Shown: positions 1 to 11,806 of the stretch, piece after piece | How the letters are laid out: each line of letters opens with the position of its first letter | How positions within the stretch are numbered: the first letter of the stretch is position 1 | Assembly: GCA_949358305.1 (NCBI GenBank) | Contig: OX442314.1 | Span: forward strand, 31,667,118 to 31,731,117 | DNA length: 64,000 nucleotides | Direction: 5' to 3' | Source of the DNA: Strigamia acuminata | Lineage: Eukaryota; Arthropoda; Chilopoda; Geophilomorpha; Linotaeniidae | Made by a program: the position numbers and the translations under genes | Notes under the pieces: model-generated | Told to the model about the DNA's origin: nothing | The model's input: the letters and a program-made list of their open reading frames with translations, nothing else | The model's database searches: none

Positions 1-3000
1 ACTCTCGCACGCTTTCGACACGACTTCGTGCACCGAATCCGCCGACACCGTGCCACCAATCGCGTAGAGCAATTTCCCCGAAGTGACCAAACAAACGTTC
101 GTCCTCGCTATGCGCAGCGCCGCCACCAAATGCCATCGGTCCGATTTCGTGTCGTACCTTTCCACCTGAGCGATCGGTTTGTGGTAGCGACCGATTCCGC
201 CCGCCACGTAAATCTTCCTCTTCAAATTCGCCACACCGGCGCCCACTCTGGCCACCAACAAATCCGAAGCGGGCACCAACATGTGCTCGCGACTCCGGTA
301 AATGAAAACGCTGTTCGTCTTCCGAAACGAACCGTTCAGCAATCCGCCGATGTAATAAACATTCCCTTCGAAGAAACCCACCGAATAGTTGTTCTCGATG
401 GGCGGCATGAGCAGTTGTCTCTGCGCCAACCAGCAACGTTTGCGCAGGCAATACACTTGCTGGGAAGCTTCGTTGTGTTTGTTGGTCGCCAGGAGAATCA
501 AAAGCGGTCCTTCGTCTTGGAAATAGCGCGAATCTTTCTGCATTCCCATTTTAATAGTGGCAGAATCGAAAGCCGATTCCTCGTACCCGGACGAACGATC
601 TTGATCTTGGCTCATGCTGCTCGGCGAATTGGAGTGTTGGTAGTTAATGTTTTCCATCTTTGTCGGGGCGTATTGCACTTTCTCCGTGTTGGCTTCTTGC
701 AGGGGACATTCGGACAAGTGGGCGTAGTTCCTCGCCTGGAAACTGCTGTTGATGATCTGCGTTCTTGCGGTGTAGCTGGCCACGTCTCTGTCTTTTGTCG
801 TCAGTTCTGCCAGCTCCAAAATGGGGAAAGTCACCGACATCGACTCCTCGCAAGGCACAGGTGTTGGCATTGGCAAGTCTTCGTGGATCGTTAATTGCGG
901 ACTGGAGAACGGATTTGTTGCCGGGACGACCACGGAGAGCGAGGAAACTTGCAGCGACAGGTCCGGGGACGATCCCGAAGCGTGACTGAAACTCGAGTTG
1001 ATTTGTTTCATCGTTTTGTTCTTTGGCAGATTGAAGATCCTGTTGTGCAAGGCGTTTCGCAGTTCTTCGTTCTCGGTCTGCGAGAGAGATTTCATCGCTT
1101 CGTTGTGCTCGTCCGTTGTTAAAGATTCGCTCACGTTCGGGGTGAAAGTGGAGATCGATTTCGCCTCCGTCTGGAACGAGCTGCTGGCAGATTTGGCGGT
1201 CGGTCTTGGACTGGGCTTGCAAGACGCCTCCAGCTTGGTTTTCCACATCTTCCAGATGTCGTTGGCTATGGGCATGGATTTCATTTTGTTGTGCGTCGGC
1301 GTGACGAAGTTCTCCAGAGTTATGTTGAGCGTGTCGCTTGAGCGGGCGGTCGGCGCGTCGGTTTCCTCGTGGTTCGACGCCCGCTCGGCGAAACATTGGT
1401 AGCCGCCGTACTCGAACACGTTGTTGGTTTTGTCGAGCTTCAGTTCACCGATCGACAGACTCGCCAACGTTTCGTATTCGCTATTGTCGGTGGATTTTGC
1501 AGCGGTTGACTTGGAGTTGTCCGTCGGGTGCTCGATATTGGAGTTGCTACTGTCGATTTTACTCATCGAGTCGTCCGACACTTTGAGCTTGCAAAGCGTT
1601 AAATGCTCGTTTTGCGCACAACCGTTATTCCCGCATCTGGAATCGGAGTCCAACGACCCCTCGGCACTCTTTATTTTCTCCGATTTCCATTGCACACTGT
1701 TCGATCTGTCGTCACATATCTCCGCGTTTTCTTCGTTCCAAAGCGAATCCGATGAATTCCTGAATGTTTTCTGCCTACTCGAGAGGGCATTTGACGTCAC
1801 GTTTGCGAGATAAACGGCAGTGTCCGCGTTGTTCATCAACTTCTGCTGTTGTATTATTTGGTTCGATATATTATCTTCGTCGTACATTTGATCATTGACG
1901 CCACTGTCGATGTCGCAGTGAAACATATCGTCGGTCAAGCTCTTATCCAAATTATTCAACTCAGAATTGCTTAAATAATTCATGTGATCAAGCGTGTGTG
2001 CATAATTATCTCTCGGTTCCTTCAAACTCCAAGAAGATTTGCATTTTTCTCCGAATTTCAACGGCGAGTCGCTTTTCACGCTCCGCAATTCGATGCTGGA
2101 CGACCCCGTAAAATCGCAGATGGACGTCTCTTCCGGAATAGTGCTCAGAGTCCGAAACCACTCGGTCTGCGTCTCCAACAACCCGTCGTCCGTCGAAACG
2201 CTCTCGTTCATCGTGTCGGCTTCCGATATGTCCGAAAGAAAGTCGCAGTGGTCGCTGATGGCGTCCAGCGGGTCCACGTCGGTGCCGGAAATAATAAACG
2301 AGCGACTTCCCTTCAAGTTGATCTTCTCGACGTCCACCGGGTTCGAACACTTCGTGTGCATCAGTCGCTTAAACTTCTCCAAACGACACCGCACCTCTTC
2401 CGGCGATATCAACGACTCGTTGCTCGTCGCTATTGGTCGCTTGAGCACCACCGAAGACCCCTTCTCGTCGCAACTTTTGTTGCTAGACGACTCCTGCGAC
2501 GAATGGTAATACCTGACGCTAGAATCGTCGATGTCCCGCGCGTTGGTGTTGACGTTTTGCTTCTCCGACGCCCGGAAAGTGTCGCCCGTTTGGTTCTTAT
2601 CCGGATCGTCGAGATTCAGGCTCAACTTCACGTCTGGATTCTCGTTCATTGGGTCGACGTTTTCGATAGGAAGCACGTTGGAGATCGTACGACACCTCCC
2701 GGACCCTGGACTGCGCAAGTTCGTCGCGCATTCGACGTAATTTCCGGACGTAAAGTCCTCGTTTGCTCTGATGAAATCGCCGTCCGTGAAGGTCGCGTCG
2801 GAGCGTTTGCTGCAGACACTACTTCCGTCTTCCGATGCGGGAGCGTTGGGGTATTGCGACACCGTGTTCTTCTGCAACGTGCAGCGGATTCGATTGATGA
2901 TCAAGTTCAATTTCGATTTGAGTTTCATTATCTGGATTCTTTCTTCGGAGAACTGGTTCACTTCCTCGTGGCTCGTCTCCACGGCGCTCTTGGGCGGCTC

Positions 3001-4455
3001 CGAGTCGATCTGGATCGAATAAACCCTGATGGGTTTCTTGAATTTCTTCAGCAGTTCGCTGGCGACCGCTGTCGGCGGCAACAGTCGGGTTTTCAGGAAT
3101 TCGTTGCTCAGATTATTCGAACCGTAGTCGACGAGAGACGCTTTTGTTTTCTCGTCGCCGTTCCCGGACGCATCGCCGGGCTTGGAAACGGGCGCCACGA
3201 TTTGAGATTCGATCTCGATTTGTTTCACGATTTGCTCGGTGTCTCTTTCCGCTTCGAGTTTGGTGGTTGAAAAATGGCCGAGGGAACCCAAACTTTCTTC
3301 GATGGCAGCGTCGAGGTCCGCTTCGGTCGCAATTTGGTAATCCCCGTGCTGCAGACTGAAGTCGAAATCTTTCTGCGATAACGACATTTCGCTCAAGCAG
3401 CCGTCGTCTAGTTTGACCGGTTTTTTCTTCCACGTGCGAATAACTTTGTCGTTTTTCTCGCTGCGGTAGCTCGAGAGGGACACTTGGCTGCTGCGACTGC
3501 CGGTGGTGTCTTTGATGGACGTCTTTTTCCCTCTGTCCCGCTTGAAGTTGGGACTGCAAGACTTTCTTCTGTTCGGCGCGAGTAGAAAATTCTGTAGTTC
3601 CACGTCATAGAATGCGATCGCCTTTGTTTTGGCCGACACGGTCACTTTGGCCACTGTCAGCAGACTCGTCGCGTATCTTTCCCGCGTGCTCACGTCGTGC
3701 AGCACCCATTTTTGAATGGCTTCGAGTGTCATGGCCTCGGCTTGCGTCTTTAAACACTCGCTCGACAAAACGGCCACTAGTTGCGGGAGTGTGAGGTTGA
3801 CAAAATGGCGGTTGTTCATGCACGGTTCTAAATTTTGAGCGATGTATTTGGCGATTTCGACGCTCATGTCCTGAAAAATGACATAAATAGTAAATAATTA
3901 ATTAGTTTTAAGTTTAATATCTTTGATTTCACTCACTTTCATTTGATATAAATCAGCCAGAGACCACAATTCGGAGTAATAATTCGGAGCTAGTGATTTC
4001 ATCATTAGACGGAGTCGATGTTGGTAAACATCCGCCATGTCCAGGTGGTGCAGTGCTCGGATTAGGGCGTCCTGATTGATTTTCACGAATCGGTTAACGT
4101 TAAGAAGTCCCGTGTAAATGTAATCCAAAATAATTTTCAAAATTTCAGGCGTGATGTCCGTCATAGCTAAATGCTTCACATCTTTCTGGAGTTTCAAAGA
4201 AATTGTTAATTTTACCGATTTACCGATTTGACAGCGTGCTTATACCTTTAGTTTGTTGGTAAATATGTTGTAAAAATATCCACTGCTGGCTACTAAAATG
4301 ATTTTGTGGGCTTTGAACGTCTGCGAGCCACAAACGATGGTTACGTCGGACAAGAGTCCGGTGTCTCGTAATTGTAATAGCGATGATTCCAAATACATTG
4401 CGTGCTCGCAATTGGAAACGGGTTTCGGCGAAGTAATCACCGAGCGTGTACTCAT
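1..4455 (-). CDS. BTB-BACK-Kelch (Kelch-like) protein, 3' end cut by window
   Basis: The gene has three exons: 4455-4246, 4185-3937 and 3870 to beyond position 1, all joined in phase 0. Exons 1 and 2 encode a BTB fold (LSDVTIVCGSQTFKAHKIIL, then a ...LDYIYTG... stretch). Exon 3 opens with a BACK domain (about 3870-3620). Kelch repeats with YYIGG, YVAGG and YAIGG signatures lie at about 510-1. By family knowledge such proteins are substrate adaptors of Cullin-3 ubiquitin ligases. Exon 3 is open over its whole 3870 bp, giving at least 1443 residues against about 600 in typical Kelch-like proteins. The excess is one region of roughly 1000 residues rich in Ser, Asp, Glu, Lys and Asn between BACK and Kelch. 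I chose the ATG at 4455 because a strong polypyrimidine-AG acceptor (4468-4470) lies just upstream, implying a 5' untranslated exon further out. Confidence 0.88.
3871..3936 (-). other. intron 2 of the Kelch-like gene
   Basis: The donor is GTGAGT, directly after the codons for QMK. The acceptor is TTTTTCAG, directly before GACATGAGC. The 66-bp intron joins BTB to BACK in phase 0. Confidence 0.88.
4186..4245 (-). other. intron 1 of the Kelch-like gene
   Basis: On the minus strand the donor reads AAG|GTATAAG and the acceptor CTCCAG|AAAG. The 60-bp intron joins the two halves of the BTB domain in phase 0. Confidence 0.85.
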
Positions 4456-4470
4456 GTCGAGTGGTTTCTG

Positions 4471-5893
4471 GAAAAATAAAATGCTTAAAAAACCCGACAG
4501 TCTTGATTGGAACGGTGAAACTATTAAATTATTCAATGTGTCAACAGATGGGCGATCAGTAACAATTGAATAACTATTCTATTGCTAAGGGAGATGGATA
4601 AAAAATAGAAAATAAACAATGTAGTAAACAATACAGAACGACAATTTTATTCATTCATTTATTTATATACTACAATTATTTCTAAAAAAATTATTTGTAA
4701 AATTACTCTCAAATAGACTGAACATGGCACAATTCGAGAAAAACTTCACTGCAAATTAAAAACTAACATTTTTCCCACAATAATCCGGCGATCCGTTTTG
4801 ACTACGAAAGAAAATGTATTCAAATTAGTGATTTTTGATTTTATATGTCTTGTGCATGAAATTTCAATTGCGACATTCGCTTACGGGAAATCCGAGTTAG
4901 ATAATCAGCTGCAGACAGGTCGCAGCAGTCTGAAAGAATCCGGAGTCCTTGTGGAGAAATTCGGGTTGAAACAGTCCTGAGAAATACTAAAATAAAGGTT
5001 TTTAATACGTTATTCGAGATAAATCGCCGTGGAAAATACTTATCTAGTGAAATCGGTGATTTTCCGGAGAGAAACGGGCCATAACAAAAGATGGTTGCGG
5101 GCTCAGGTGCTTGCCAGTCTGGAAAATAAGTGATCAGTGGTTGTTTAATTAATACGGTTTAGATTAGTTCAATACCTGTTATAGCGACGTCACGTCTAAA
5201 ATTCAGTGCAGCGATTGTGGGATCCGTGGTTCCATGCTAAAACACAGAATAGTGCTAAAAAGGCGTTATGATGGTTTGTTTCGGTCATCGTCGCTTGAAT
5301 TATTCAAAGTGAACGTTACTTGGCTGATTCGAACTCGTAACTTCGTTATTCGTGTCGATATGTCGTTCATTCCAAGTGTTTTCGAGTAAGGGATTGGATT
5401 ATATCGCGACGTTGTCCTCCTCGTTTCAGCGGGAGTGCATCGTTGATCGATTGCTCGCTCCTGGCGCAGTCAAAAGTTATTCGTTATTCTCATACATTGG
5501 GTCGATTAAAATATATTTGGCTTGTTCATAACCTTACCTGGACATTTACAGGGGGTAATTGAGTATGGAACTTTAATATCAGAGGCTGTCAGTTCAATTG
5601 GAGACGTCCTTCGGGTCGTATTAAGTGTGAGTTGTCAGCTCGGCACAGTTCGCTTCTTCATGGTCAGCCATGTTTGGGGCGTTGCCGCCTCAAGTGGTCG
5701 TTGACTTTCCGCTTGCCTCGACTATATCAAGAAAGGAATGAGTAATTATTCTTAGGATTTTTTTAGAATCAAATAGTTCATATTGGGTAACGTCTAATTA
5801 TTCAAGTTGGACTTTTAGTCTCAAGATTCTACTTGGCCGCCATTTCTTTCGGGTTTTAGAGTTATTGCTATACTATTCGCCCTTCAATTTCTG
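4471..5893. other. non-coding upstream region of the Kelch-like gene
   Basis: No homologous coding segment is visible on either strand. The stretch should contain the promoter and at least one 5' untranslated exon of the Kelch-like gene, because an acceptor at 4468-4470 precedes its start codon. I could not place the transcription start. The short ORFs at 4798 and 5522 look like chance. Confidence 0.5.
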
Positions 5894-5897
5894 TTTT

Positions 5898-6527
5898 TGT
5901 GAGTGTTCGGACGGACGCCACGTGGTCTGGGGAGGACCGCGAGGCGCTGGACGCAACACACACGATGATTAAATCCACGAAATACACGAAAGACACAAGT
6001 TTAGGTTTTGGTTATTACTTTATTGTTGTCTAGGGGTATGATATGGTGTCTCAAGGTGTATTTCCCAAATGTAATAGCGGTTTTGCCGCTATTCCTGATT
6101 GACCACGTGTCACGGCAATCGGTAGATCGCCATGACACGCGAGATCGGTTTTACGCAGTTTGTGCCGCGTCGTCGCAACGTTCTTACGAACGTGCGGCGA
6201 ACACGGCGTGTTGGACGCTCAGGTCCCGACCGGCGACAGCATTGCTGCGTCGGTCCTTCGGGTCTCAACTACGATCGGCATTGCGAAGAAGGTCGGAAAG
6301 CGACCGTTCGCCATGCTGGTCAAGAATCAACTGTCGGGCTACTGCGGGGCCCACCACTTCCGGAAGGGGCACTTCCGGTTCCCAATTGGCCGGAGCCAAC
6401 GACCGACAGCTCCACCTGGTGCGGGGGACCGCGCCAGGTCGCGCACGAGAAACACGAGGTGCGCGAGAGCTTGGAAGCGCCGTGTGTCGCAGTGAAGTGA
6501 CACAGGCTGAGTGAACAGCTGGTCACA
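5898..6527 (-). repeat. 3' LTR of element B
   Basis: This 630-bp LTR begins TGTGAG and ends GGTCACA on the plus strand, so it has TGTGA/TCACA inverted ends. It matches 23890-24519 with no difference seen by eye. On the minus strand an AATAAA signal lies at 6024-6019, close to the 3' end as expected for an LTR. Its left flank TTTT is the target duplication. Confidence 0.93.
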
Positions 6528-6541
6528 TCTCCCCCCCCTAA
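6528..6541 (-). other. polypurine tract of element B
   Basis: On the minus strand TAGGGGGGGGAGA abuts the first TGTGACC of the 3' LTR. This is the expected position of the plus-strand primer. Confidence 0.85.
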
Positions 6542-6910
6542 AAAGAGGTAATTCTTAGAAGGAGAACTGACAACACACTTCACGAAAGTGGTTTGAAAAG
6601 TTAATTGTATATTACTTCTCTTTTTACAGGAAAACACTGCGGGAAACACACACTCAAGGACCACACTTACCCCTAGGATGAAAAACAGAAAATTTGAAAT
6701 ACACTGTATAATAAATAATTTGTAAAAAAACACTTTGTAAATTTTGAACATGAATAAAATGTTATTTGAATTTAAACTTATAACTCGTGGTTATTTAATG
6801 TAAAAACTTTAAAGGTAAGTTGAAAATAAAATAAATGTGAAAAAACTTGTAGTTGTACAATAAAAACACTTGTTGTAGGTCTAAAGAGACCTGGACGAGA
6901 CTCTTCGATT

Positions 6911-7822
6911 TCACTCTTTCGGCTCCAACGACTTTCCGGGCGTCACTGGCAATTCGTCGAGTTGATCTATCTCTTCCTGGCGAATCGGTGACATATTCTC
7001 TGCCAGTCCTCGTTGCGTTTTCGTCTGGTGGCGGCGCGCTCTCTTTTCCCGATTCTCATCGGCGATGGACTTCGACTTCGGCGCAGAACTCTCTTCGGGC
7101 TCTGGCACCTGGATCGTTGTGTCCACATCTTCAATGATCATCGGCGTGACCTCAGCGTCGCCGCCAAAAACGAGATCTGTCGGGACATCGCCGGATATTG
7201 GTGGCATCTCGACAGCTGTCGATGTCTCTGGTGCGGCAGCGAGCAGTTCGCTTGCTGGTTGCAGCGGTGAGCTCGCCGTTGGGAAAACGAACGAGTTTGT
7301 GACATTTCAAGCCTCGGTTGGGGCTGTCGATGATAAAGGGAGAAGTGGGGCAGGTAATTTTTGGCTCCAAATCCCTTTCAATTCTTCCGGAGTTTTCTCC
7401 GTCGGTTTTAATTTTGGTGAAACAGTCTTGGCTGTCTCGCTCGTGATTGTTGCCGCCGCCGGTGTTTTTGACCTGGTATTGGCGGTGGCGTTTGTGTGCC
7501 GTTGGTAATCGGCCAATTTTCGTAATTGACGACGCTTTTTGGCTTCGTCTTTTACTTCTTTCTCACTCCAAGTTGGATGTTCCGTATGGACAGCCAAACG
7601 AAGTTCCAGCAGCTCTGTGGAAATGTTAGTTTCCATAGAACTTGCCATTGGGTTTTCGAGTGTGGAAGGGGTTTTTGACCCACTTCCTTTGTTAATTGGT
7701 TTAATTGTCGAGTTTTTGCTCGACTTTTCTGCCAAAGTTTTCGTATTGATCATCGAGTTATTGCTCGGGATCGCTACTTGTGATTGGGTTTTGGATGACG
7801 AATTTTTGTTCGACATCCTCAC
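6911..7822 (-). pseudogene. broken third ORF of element B
   Basis: Two open pieces in different frames (7822-7307 and 7207-6911) match the third ORF of element A. Shared points include an LLE-R--V--E-PT-SE helix followed by EAK, the P-ELK--W-QK segment, the MPPISGDVPT/MPPMVGERPT stretch and the TPGKSL C-terminus. The N-terminal zinc ribbon was not found here. Between the pieces the frame shifts and a stretch is missing, so it is non-functional as written. The order relative to pol and the 3' LTR is the same as in A and C, which shows the third ORF is an ancestral part of this family. Confidence 0.75.
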
Positions 7823-7837
7823 CTTTTTCCTTGGTGG

Positions 7838-8285
7838 TTAGTCGAGCAGTTTTCTCGGTGGTCTTCGAATTCTTTGAGGCCGACCGGAAATTTGTTGTGA
7901 CTTCGGCCAAGTGTTTGTAGTTTGATGTGCAACTACATTTGGCGAAGGTAAAACCACATTTTGGTTCAAAATATTCAATGGTTGCGCCGGTATTAGCAAT
8001 TTGGTTGCTGTACTGGCGTTTTTTGGTCGTGCTGGAGTTGGCAACTTAGTTGTTACTCCAGTATTCAAAGGTTGTGTTGAAATTGGCAATTTTGTTGTCA
8101 ATTCAGCATCCCTTGGTTGATTTTCAGGGACTTCAATATCTCCTGAGTTTTCACAATGTTGTAAAACCATTTGTATTGGTCACTTTAGTGATTATACCTG
8201 GTTCTTTGAAAAGGTCTTTGCGAGACGTAGCTAATGGTATAGCTATTTTTCTCAAGGGGTGGATTTTTAGCGTGTGGTGACCTCA
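7838..8285 (-). pseudogene. pol C-terminal tail of element B
   Basis: The open piece 8170-7838 carries the Pro/Thr-rich tail found after integrase in element A (repeated TKLP-P motifs, ENQP near its start). Just upstream (about 8285-8170) a frame-shifted stretch matches the integrase GPY/F region of A (THPL...GPYVITK equivalent). Frameshifts separate the two. The catalytic integrase core is absent. Confidence 0.7.
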
Positions 8286-8387
8286 AATATTCGTATCTGA
8301 GTGCTCACCATATTTCCTAATTCGTGGTGCTGCAGTTGCTTTCTGTGCTTTTCAGCATCCTATTTACAAAAACAACTAACTTAGTCT

Positions 8388-8624
8388 TTAAAACAAAGCA
8401 TCTTGGTCATCCATTTGCAGAAAGACTGCTTCGAGCCAGCTGCTACTTTTGCATCCGTAAGGGTGACAAAGTGCGAGCGAATCAGGCAGAGACAGCATAA
8501 TTCTTTCTGCAAATTGGTTCTCAAACTCAAATGCAGATGCATTTCTTCTGACTGCTGCTGTTTTCACCTCGTGGGACATTCCTTTTTTAAAAATGTCTGC
8601 CACCACAGGTCTAACAACTTTCAT
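8388..8624 (-). pseudogene. RNase H fragment of element B pol
   Basis: This 78-residue piece aligns with the start of RNase H in element A: EFENQFAERIMLSLPDSLA corresponds to the A stretch EYLKNQLAKGIMLPLPDFA, and LQMDDQDAL to LMQIDDHGAL. The catalytic DAS motif of A is not preserved. It is flanked by a misplaced copy of the 5' leader (8641-9125) rather than by RT. Confidence 0.6.
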
Positions 8625-8640
8625 TTGTAGTGAGTGTAAT

Positions 8641-9125
8641 TGTTCATGAGAGAGGGATTAGGGATGTCACTTCCCCCCCTGTTCTCTCATTGGTAGTGAA
8701 TTTATTTAATTTTGTGGAATTAAATTCTCAGAGATCCCACGATTTTCGAAAAAACCTTTGAAAATCAAATCTTTCCCGAAAAATCTGTGATCACCACATG
8801 TTTTTTCCACTGTTTCCTGGTCGCCATTTTGTATTTTTACGAAAAACCAACAATATTGACCAAATAAATGCCAAAATTTCTCCATTTCTGAAGAAAAGCA
8901 ACATTTTTTGAAAGCAAATAGAAATTTGTTTGGAACTAGAAGTTCAGAACCAGATCAAATATTGGTCTGATTCCATGAGAACATGACTTTTGTGCCCTAA
9001 AAAGGCACGAAATCGTGTCCAAAGAACTTCTAAATTTTCAAACCAGAGACTTTTATCGTTGTTTTGCAACAAATAAATTTAACCGCGTTGGTGCGCAGAT
9101 AAAAAAAACAATCCTTGTCGCATTG
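8641..9125 (-). repeat. second, misplaced copy of the 5' leader inside element B
   Basis: This segment matches the gag-proximal leader of A (about 18765-19240) and of B itself (about 21615-22080). All three share a GGGATTAG-GATGTCACT-CCCCCC block, a TTTCCTGGTCGCCAT-like block, a CAACATTTT-GAAAGCAAA block and a CAACAAATAA block in the same order. Here it sits between RT and RNase H scraps, in the same orientation as the true leader. The simplest explanation is a template switch during reverse transcription. Confidence 0.75.
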
Positions 9126-9138
9126 CAACAAAGAGTAG

Positions 9139-9327
9139 TCAGCATCCAGTCAGAATCTGCTTGGACTTTGTCATTTTTGGGTTATAACTCCCATTAGACT
9201 CAGTCATAAATCGAGAAAAGAAAAAAAAATCAATCTTCTCTGGGCATAGGAAAAACGGTTTCAATGTGCTAGCCATCGATTCAATTTCACCTAGATCTTG
9301 GAGGAGCTCTGTCATGGACTCAATCAT
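9139..9327 (-). pseudogene. RT fragment of element B pol
   Basis: FLCPEKIDFF and SNGSYNPKMTKSKQIL align with FICPEELSFLGF and SNGSYSPNNDKVEAIL in the RT thumb/connection of element A. The piece is only about 60 residues and carries none of the catalytic aspartates. Confidence 0.6.
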
Positions 9328-9387
9328 AAATGATGATGTCCAAATTCAGGCAAGAGTCCATGTTCTGTGCAGTTTCTAGAACTTTGT

Positions 9388-10689
9388 TTATCGTCCTCTA
9401 AAATGCACAAGATGTATTACACAAACTGAAAGGCACACAAGCAATCCAGTATGTTTCATCAAAGTTTGAAAAAACAGTCTTGTTCTCTCAACTTTTGAAG
9501 TTGCTATCGCTTCCTCATTAAGGATCGAAGCTTCTGTTGCTACACAAGCTTTTCTGAGAGATGTCCACGTAAATTCCGCATGTAATGCAGCACGTGCCAT
9601 GTCTCTTGCCGCCGGTCGCAAAATAGTCAAAACTTTACGGAGTTGTAGGCTCTCATGGACCGGGATAGCCAGCTGTGTATACAACCTCTCCAATCTGAAC
9701 ACTACTTGAGTGGCAGACTCATGTGATGCCTGTTGCATCTTGTCTATTTCAGCCAGTAACAATGCGTCGCTTGGCCTAAAATGTAGGAGGAAATCGCTCT
9801 CAAATTCTTGCCAAGTATTTTTAGCAGTCAAAGAGAACCATGTTCCTGCTTCTTCTTTGAAAAACTTAAATAGATGCTCTTTGAGCACCTGGTTGATAGA
9901 AGGTTCTGCAAAAGCAAGAGCCCCTTTCAAATCCATTAAGAAGTCGTGAGCTTCCATTTTGTTACCGAGAAACGGTTCCAAACAGATGGCATTCACGCGC
10001 TTACTCAATTCAAAATTGCTTAAAGTGCGTGATACTGTTATCGCGTCTTTGGGTTTAAAGTCGCCTAATGGTTTGTCTACTCCTTGGCCGATGGTATTAA
10101 CCCAGGCCAAAAAAGTCGGATTTGTAGTAACTGCTTGTGGTGTTACGTTTTGCGTATTGCCGTTCACAATTACTGGTTGGCTTGAATGTGTGCACGACAC
10201 AACTGTTTTTGCAGCGGTCGCCACTTTGTCGGCTTCGACCATTGCTTGGCCCGCCGCTGTCACGTTGTCCATGACTGATTTCTGTTGGGTTAACAGGTCG
10301 GACAAGGTTTTTATTGATCGCAAATGGGTTTGATTTGCTATTTCCGTTTCTTTGAGACGGCTGGTTAGGTCGTCAATTTCTGCGGAAAGGTCCGCTGATT
10401 GTCGTTTTGCAACATCAGCTTCATGTTCGATTTCCACTGTACGGTTGGCCACTGCAAGCAGCGCGCTTTCCCATACAGCGTACGTGGTAATATTTTCAAT
10501 TTTTAGATCGAAAATTTCACATGTCGTCTCAAGCATTGCTTGATCCAACGGTTTATTACCTCCATTCGCCATTTCTTCTTCGATTGTCAAATTCAGGGAT
10601 GAATCGTTCGAATCGGCGTCGGAATCTTCTTCTCTTGTAACGGTTTTGGTCGCTTGGCGATTTCCACGTGGGCTTGCCTGATCTGGTGT
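9388..10689 (-). pseudogene. gag of element B, separated from its start by element A
   Basis: From about residue 40 this aligns throughout with the gag of element A: LDQAMLETTCEIFDLKIENI matches LDQAMLETTCNVFNLVIDDM, and the capsid-like W-EFESDFLLHFRPSDALLLAEI block is shared. The start codon lies beyond element A at 21510. Near the junction the residues matching A's gag N-terminus (TRSGKPTWKSP) are in a different frame from the main body, so there is at least one frameshift. Homology ends after ATEASILNEEAIA, and the zinc knuckle region is lost. The ORF's apparent N-terminus comes from A's LTR and is artificial. Confidence 0.85.
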
Positions 10690-11312
10690 TGTGAGTGTTC
10701 GGACGGACGCCACGTGGTCGGGGGAGAGCCACGGAGGCGCTGGACGCAACACACACGATAAAACAAACCACGAAATACACGGAGACACAATATAGTTTTA
10801 GTTATGGCTTTATTAGATGTCTAGGGGTATGATTGTAGTGTCCCATAGTGTATTTCCCAAGGCGGCGGTTCCTTCGAACCGTCCCTAATCAGACCGCGTG
10901 GCACGGCGGCCATCGGCCGCCATGACACACGAGGTCGGTAATCGGTTTTGGGCCACGCCGCCGAAGTTACGGTTAACGTCCGGCGGACGTGGCGCAACTG
11001 GACGCTCAGGTCCCGGCGGGCGATATCATCGCCACGCCGATAGTTTGGGTTATCTCAATAGCCAGTTTTGGAGGCGGTCGCAACACGACCGTTCGCCTTG
11101 CTGGTTGATCAACAACTCTCTTGTCCCTACGGGGACCAACCACTTCCGGAAGGGCGACTTCCGGGGCCCGATCCTGCTTGACCAAAGGCCCGCAGCTCCA
11201 CCTGGTTGCGGGGAACCGCAACAGGCTGCGCGAGATACGAGAGGCGCTGGAGCTGCGCCAAGTGCATTGCCGTTGCAGTGCAGCGACCCGTGCGCAGGGG
11301 CAGCTGGTCACA
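10690..11312 (-). repeat. 3' LTR of element A
   Basis: The 623-bp LTR has TGTGA/TCACA inverted ends. The minus-strand AATAAA lies at 10814-10809, near the LTR 3' end. The sequence is the same as 20877-21499 by eye and differs at a few bases from 58206-58828. Confidence 0.95.
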
Positions 11313-11326
11313 TTTCCCCCCCCTGG
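11313..11326 (-). other. polypurine tract of element A
   Basis: On the minus strand CCAGGGGGGGGAAA directly precedes TGTGACC of the 3' LTR. Confidence 0.88.
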
Positions 11327-11806
11327 AAAAAGGTAAGTACGAGGGGGTACAACGCAATCACTGAAGTGGTTGTTGAAAGTTAACACATCGCATTACTTTT
11401 CTTTTTTCAGATTATCAGATTACCATATTTCGGACGAGCCATCAGCTAGAACGAAGATCACCGGTAGGAATGCACTTGGGAAAATAACAACACTACAAAG
11501 GAACACATACACACTTACCCCCAGGATGGAAAACTTGTACAATTTAAACACTATTGAAAAATAAAAATGTAAAATAACACTTGTAATTTAAAAATATATA
11601 TGAATAAAAAACACTTTTTGAACTTTAAAATCTAACATTTGTAGTTATTGAATCCATTTAACATTTAAAAGGTAAGTATGCTAATTTTAACACTTTGGAA
11701 TAATAATAAAAAAAAACTTGTTTTGACAATAAAAAAAATTATTTCTGGCACTATAAAAGTCTTAACAGGCTTGGCCAAAATCTCCTTTAAAACGACGGCG
11801 AAAACT
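11327..11806. other. AT-rich non-coding stretch between third ORF and 3' LTR of element A
   Basis: About 480 bp with no coding signal. The equivalent stretch in element C (58843-59327) is almost identical, so it is a fixed part of the family. No further motif was recognised. Confidence 0.6.

Noticed and set aside
28-3823. Many frames on both strands between 28 and 3823 other than the Kelch-like frame
   Set aside because: They are shadows of one uninterrupted coding frame of the Kelch-like exon 3.
4798-4980. Plus-strand 60-residue frame upstream of the Kelch-like gene
   Set aside because: It is short, AT-rich, shows no domain and has no splice or start context.
10898-11386. Open frames of 120-174 residues on both strands inside the LTRs of A, B and C
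   Set aside because: They repeat in every LTR copy, lie over LTR control sequence, exist on both strands and have no domain. GC-rich LTR sequence is simply low in stops.
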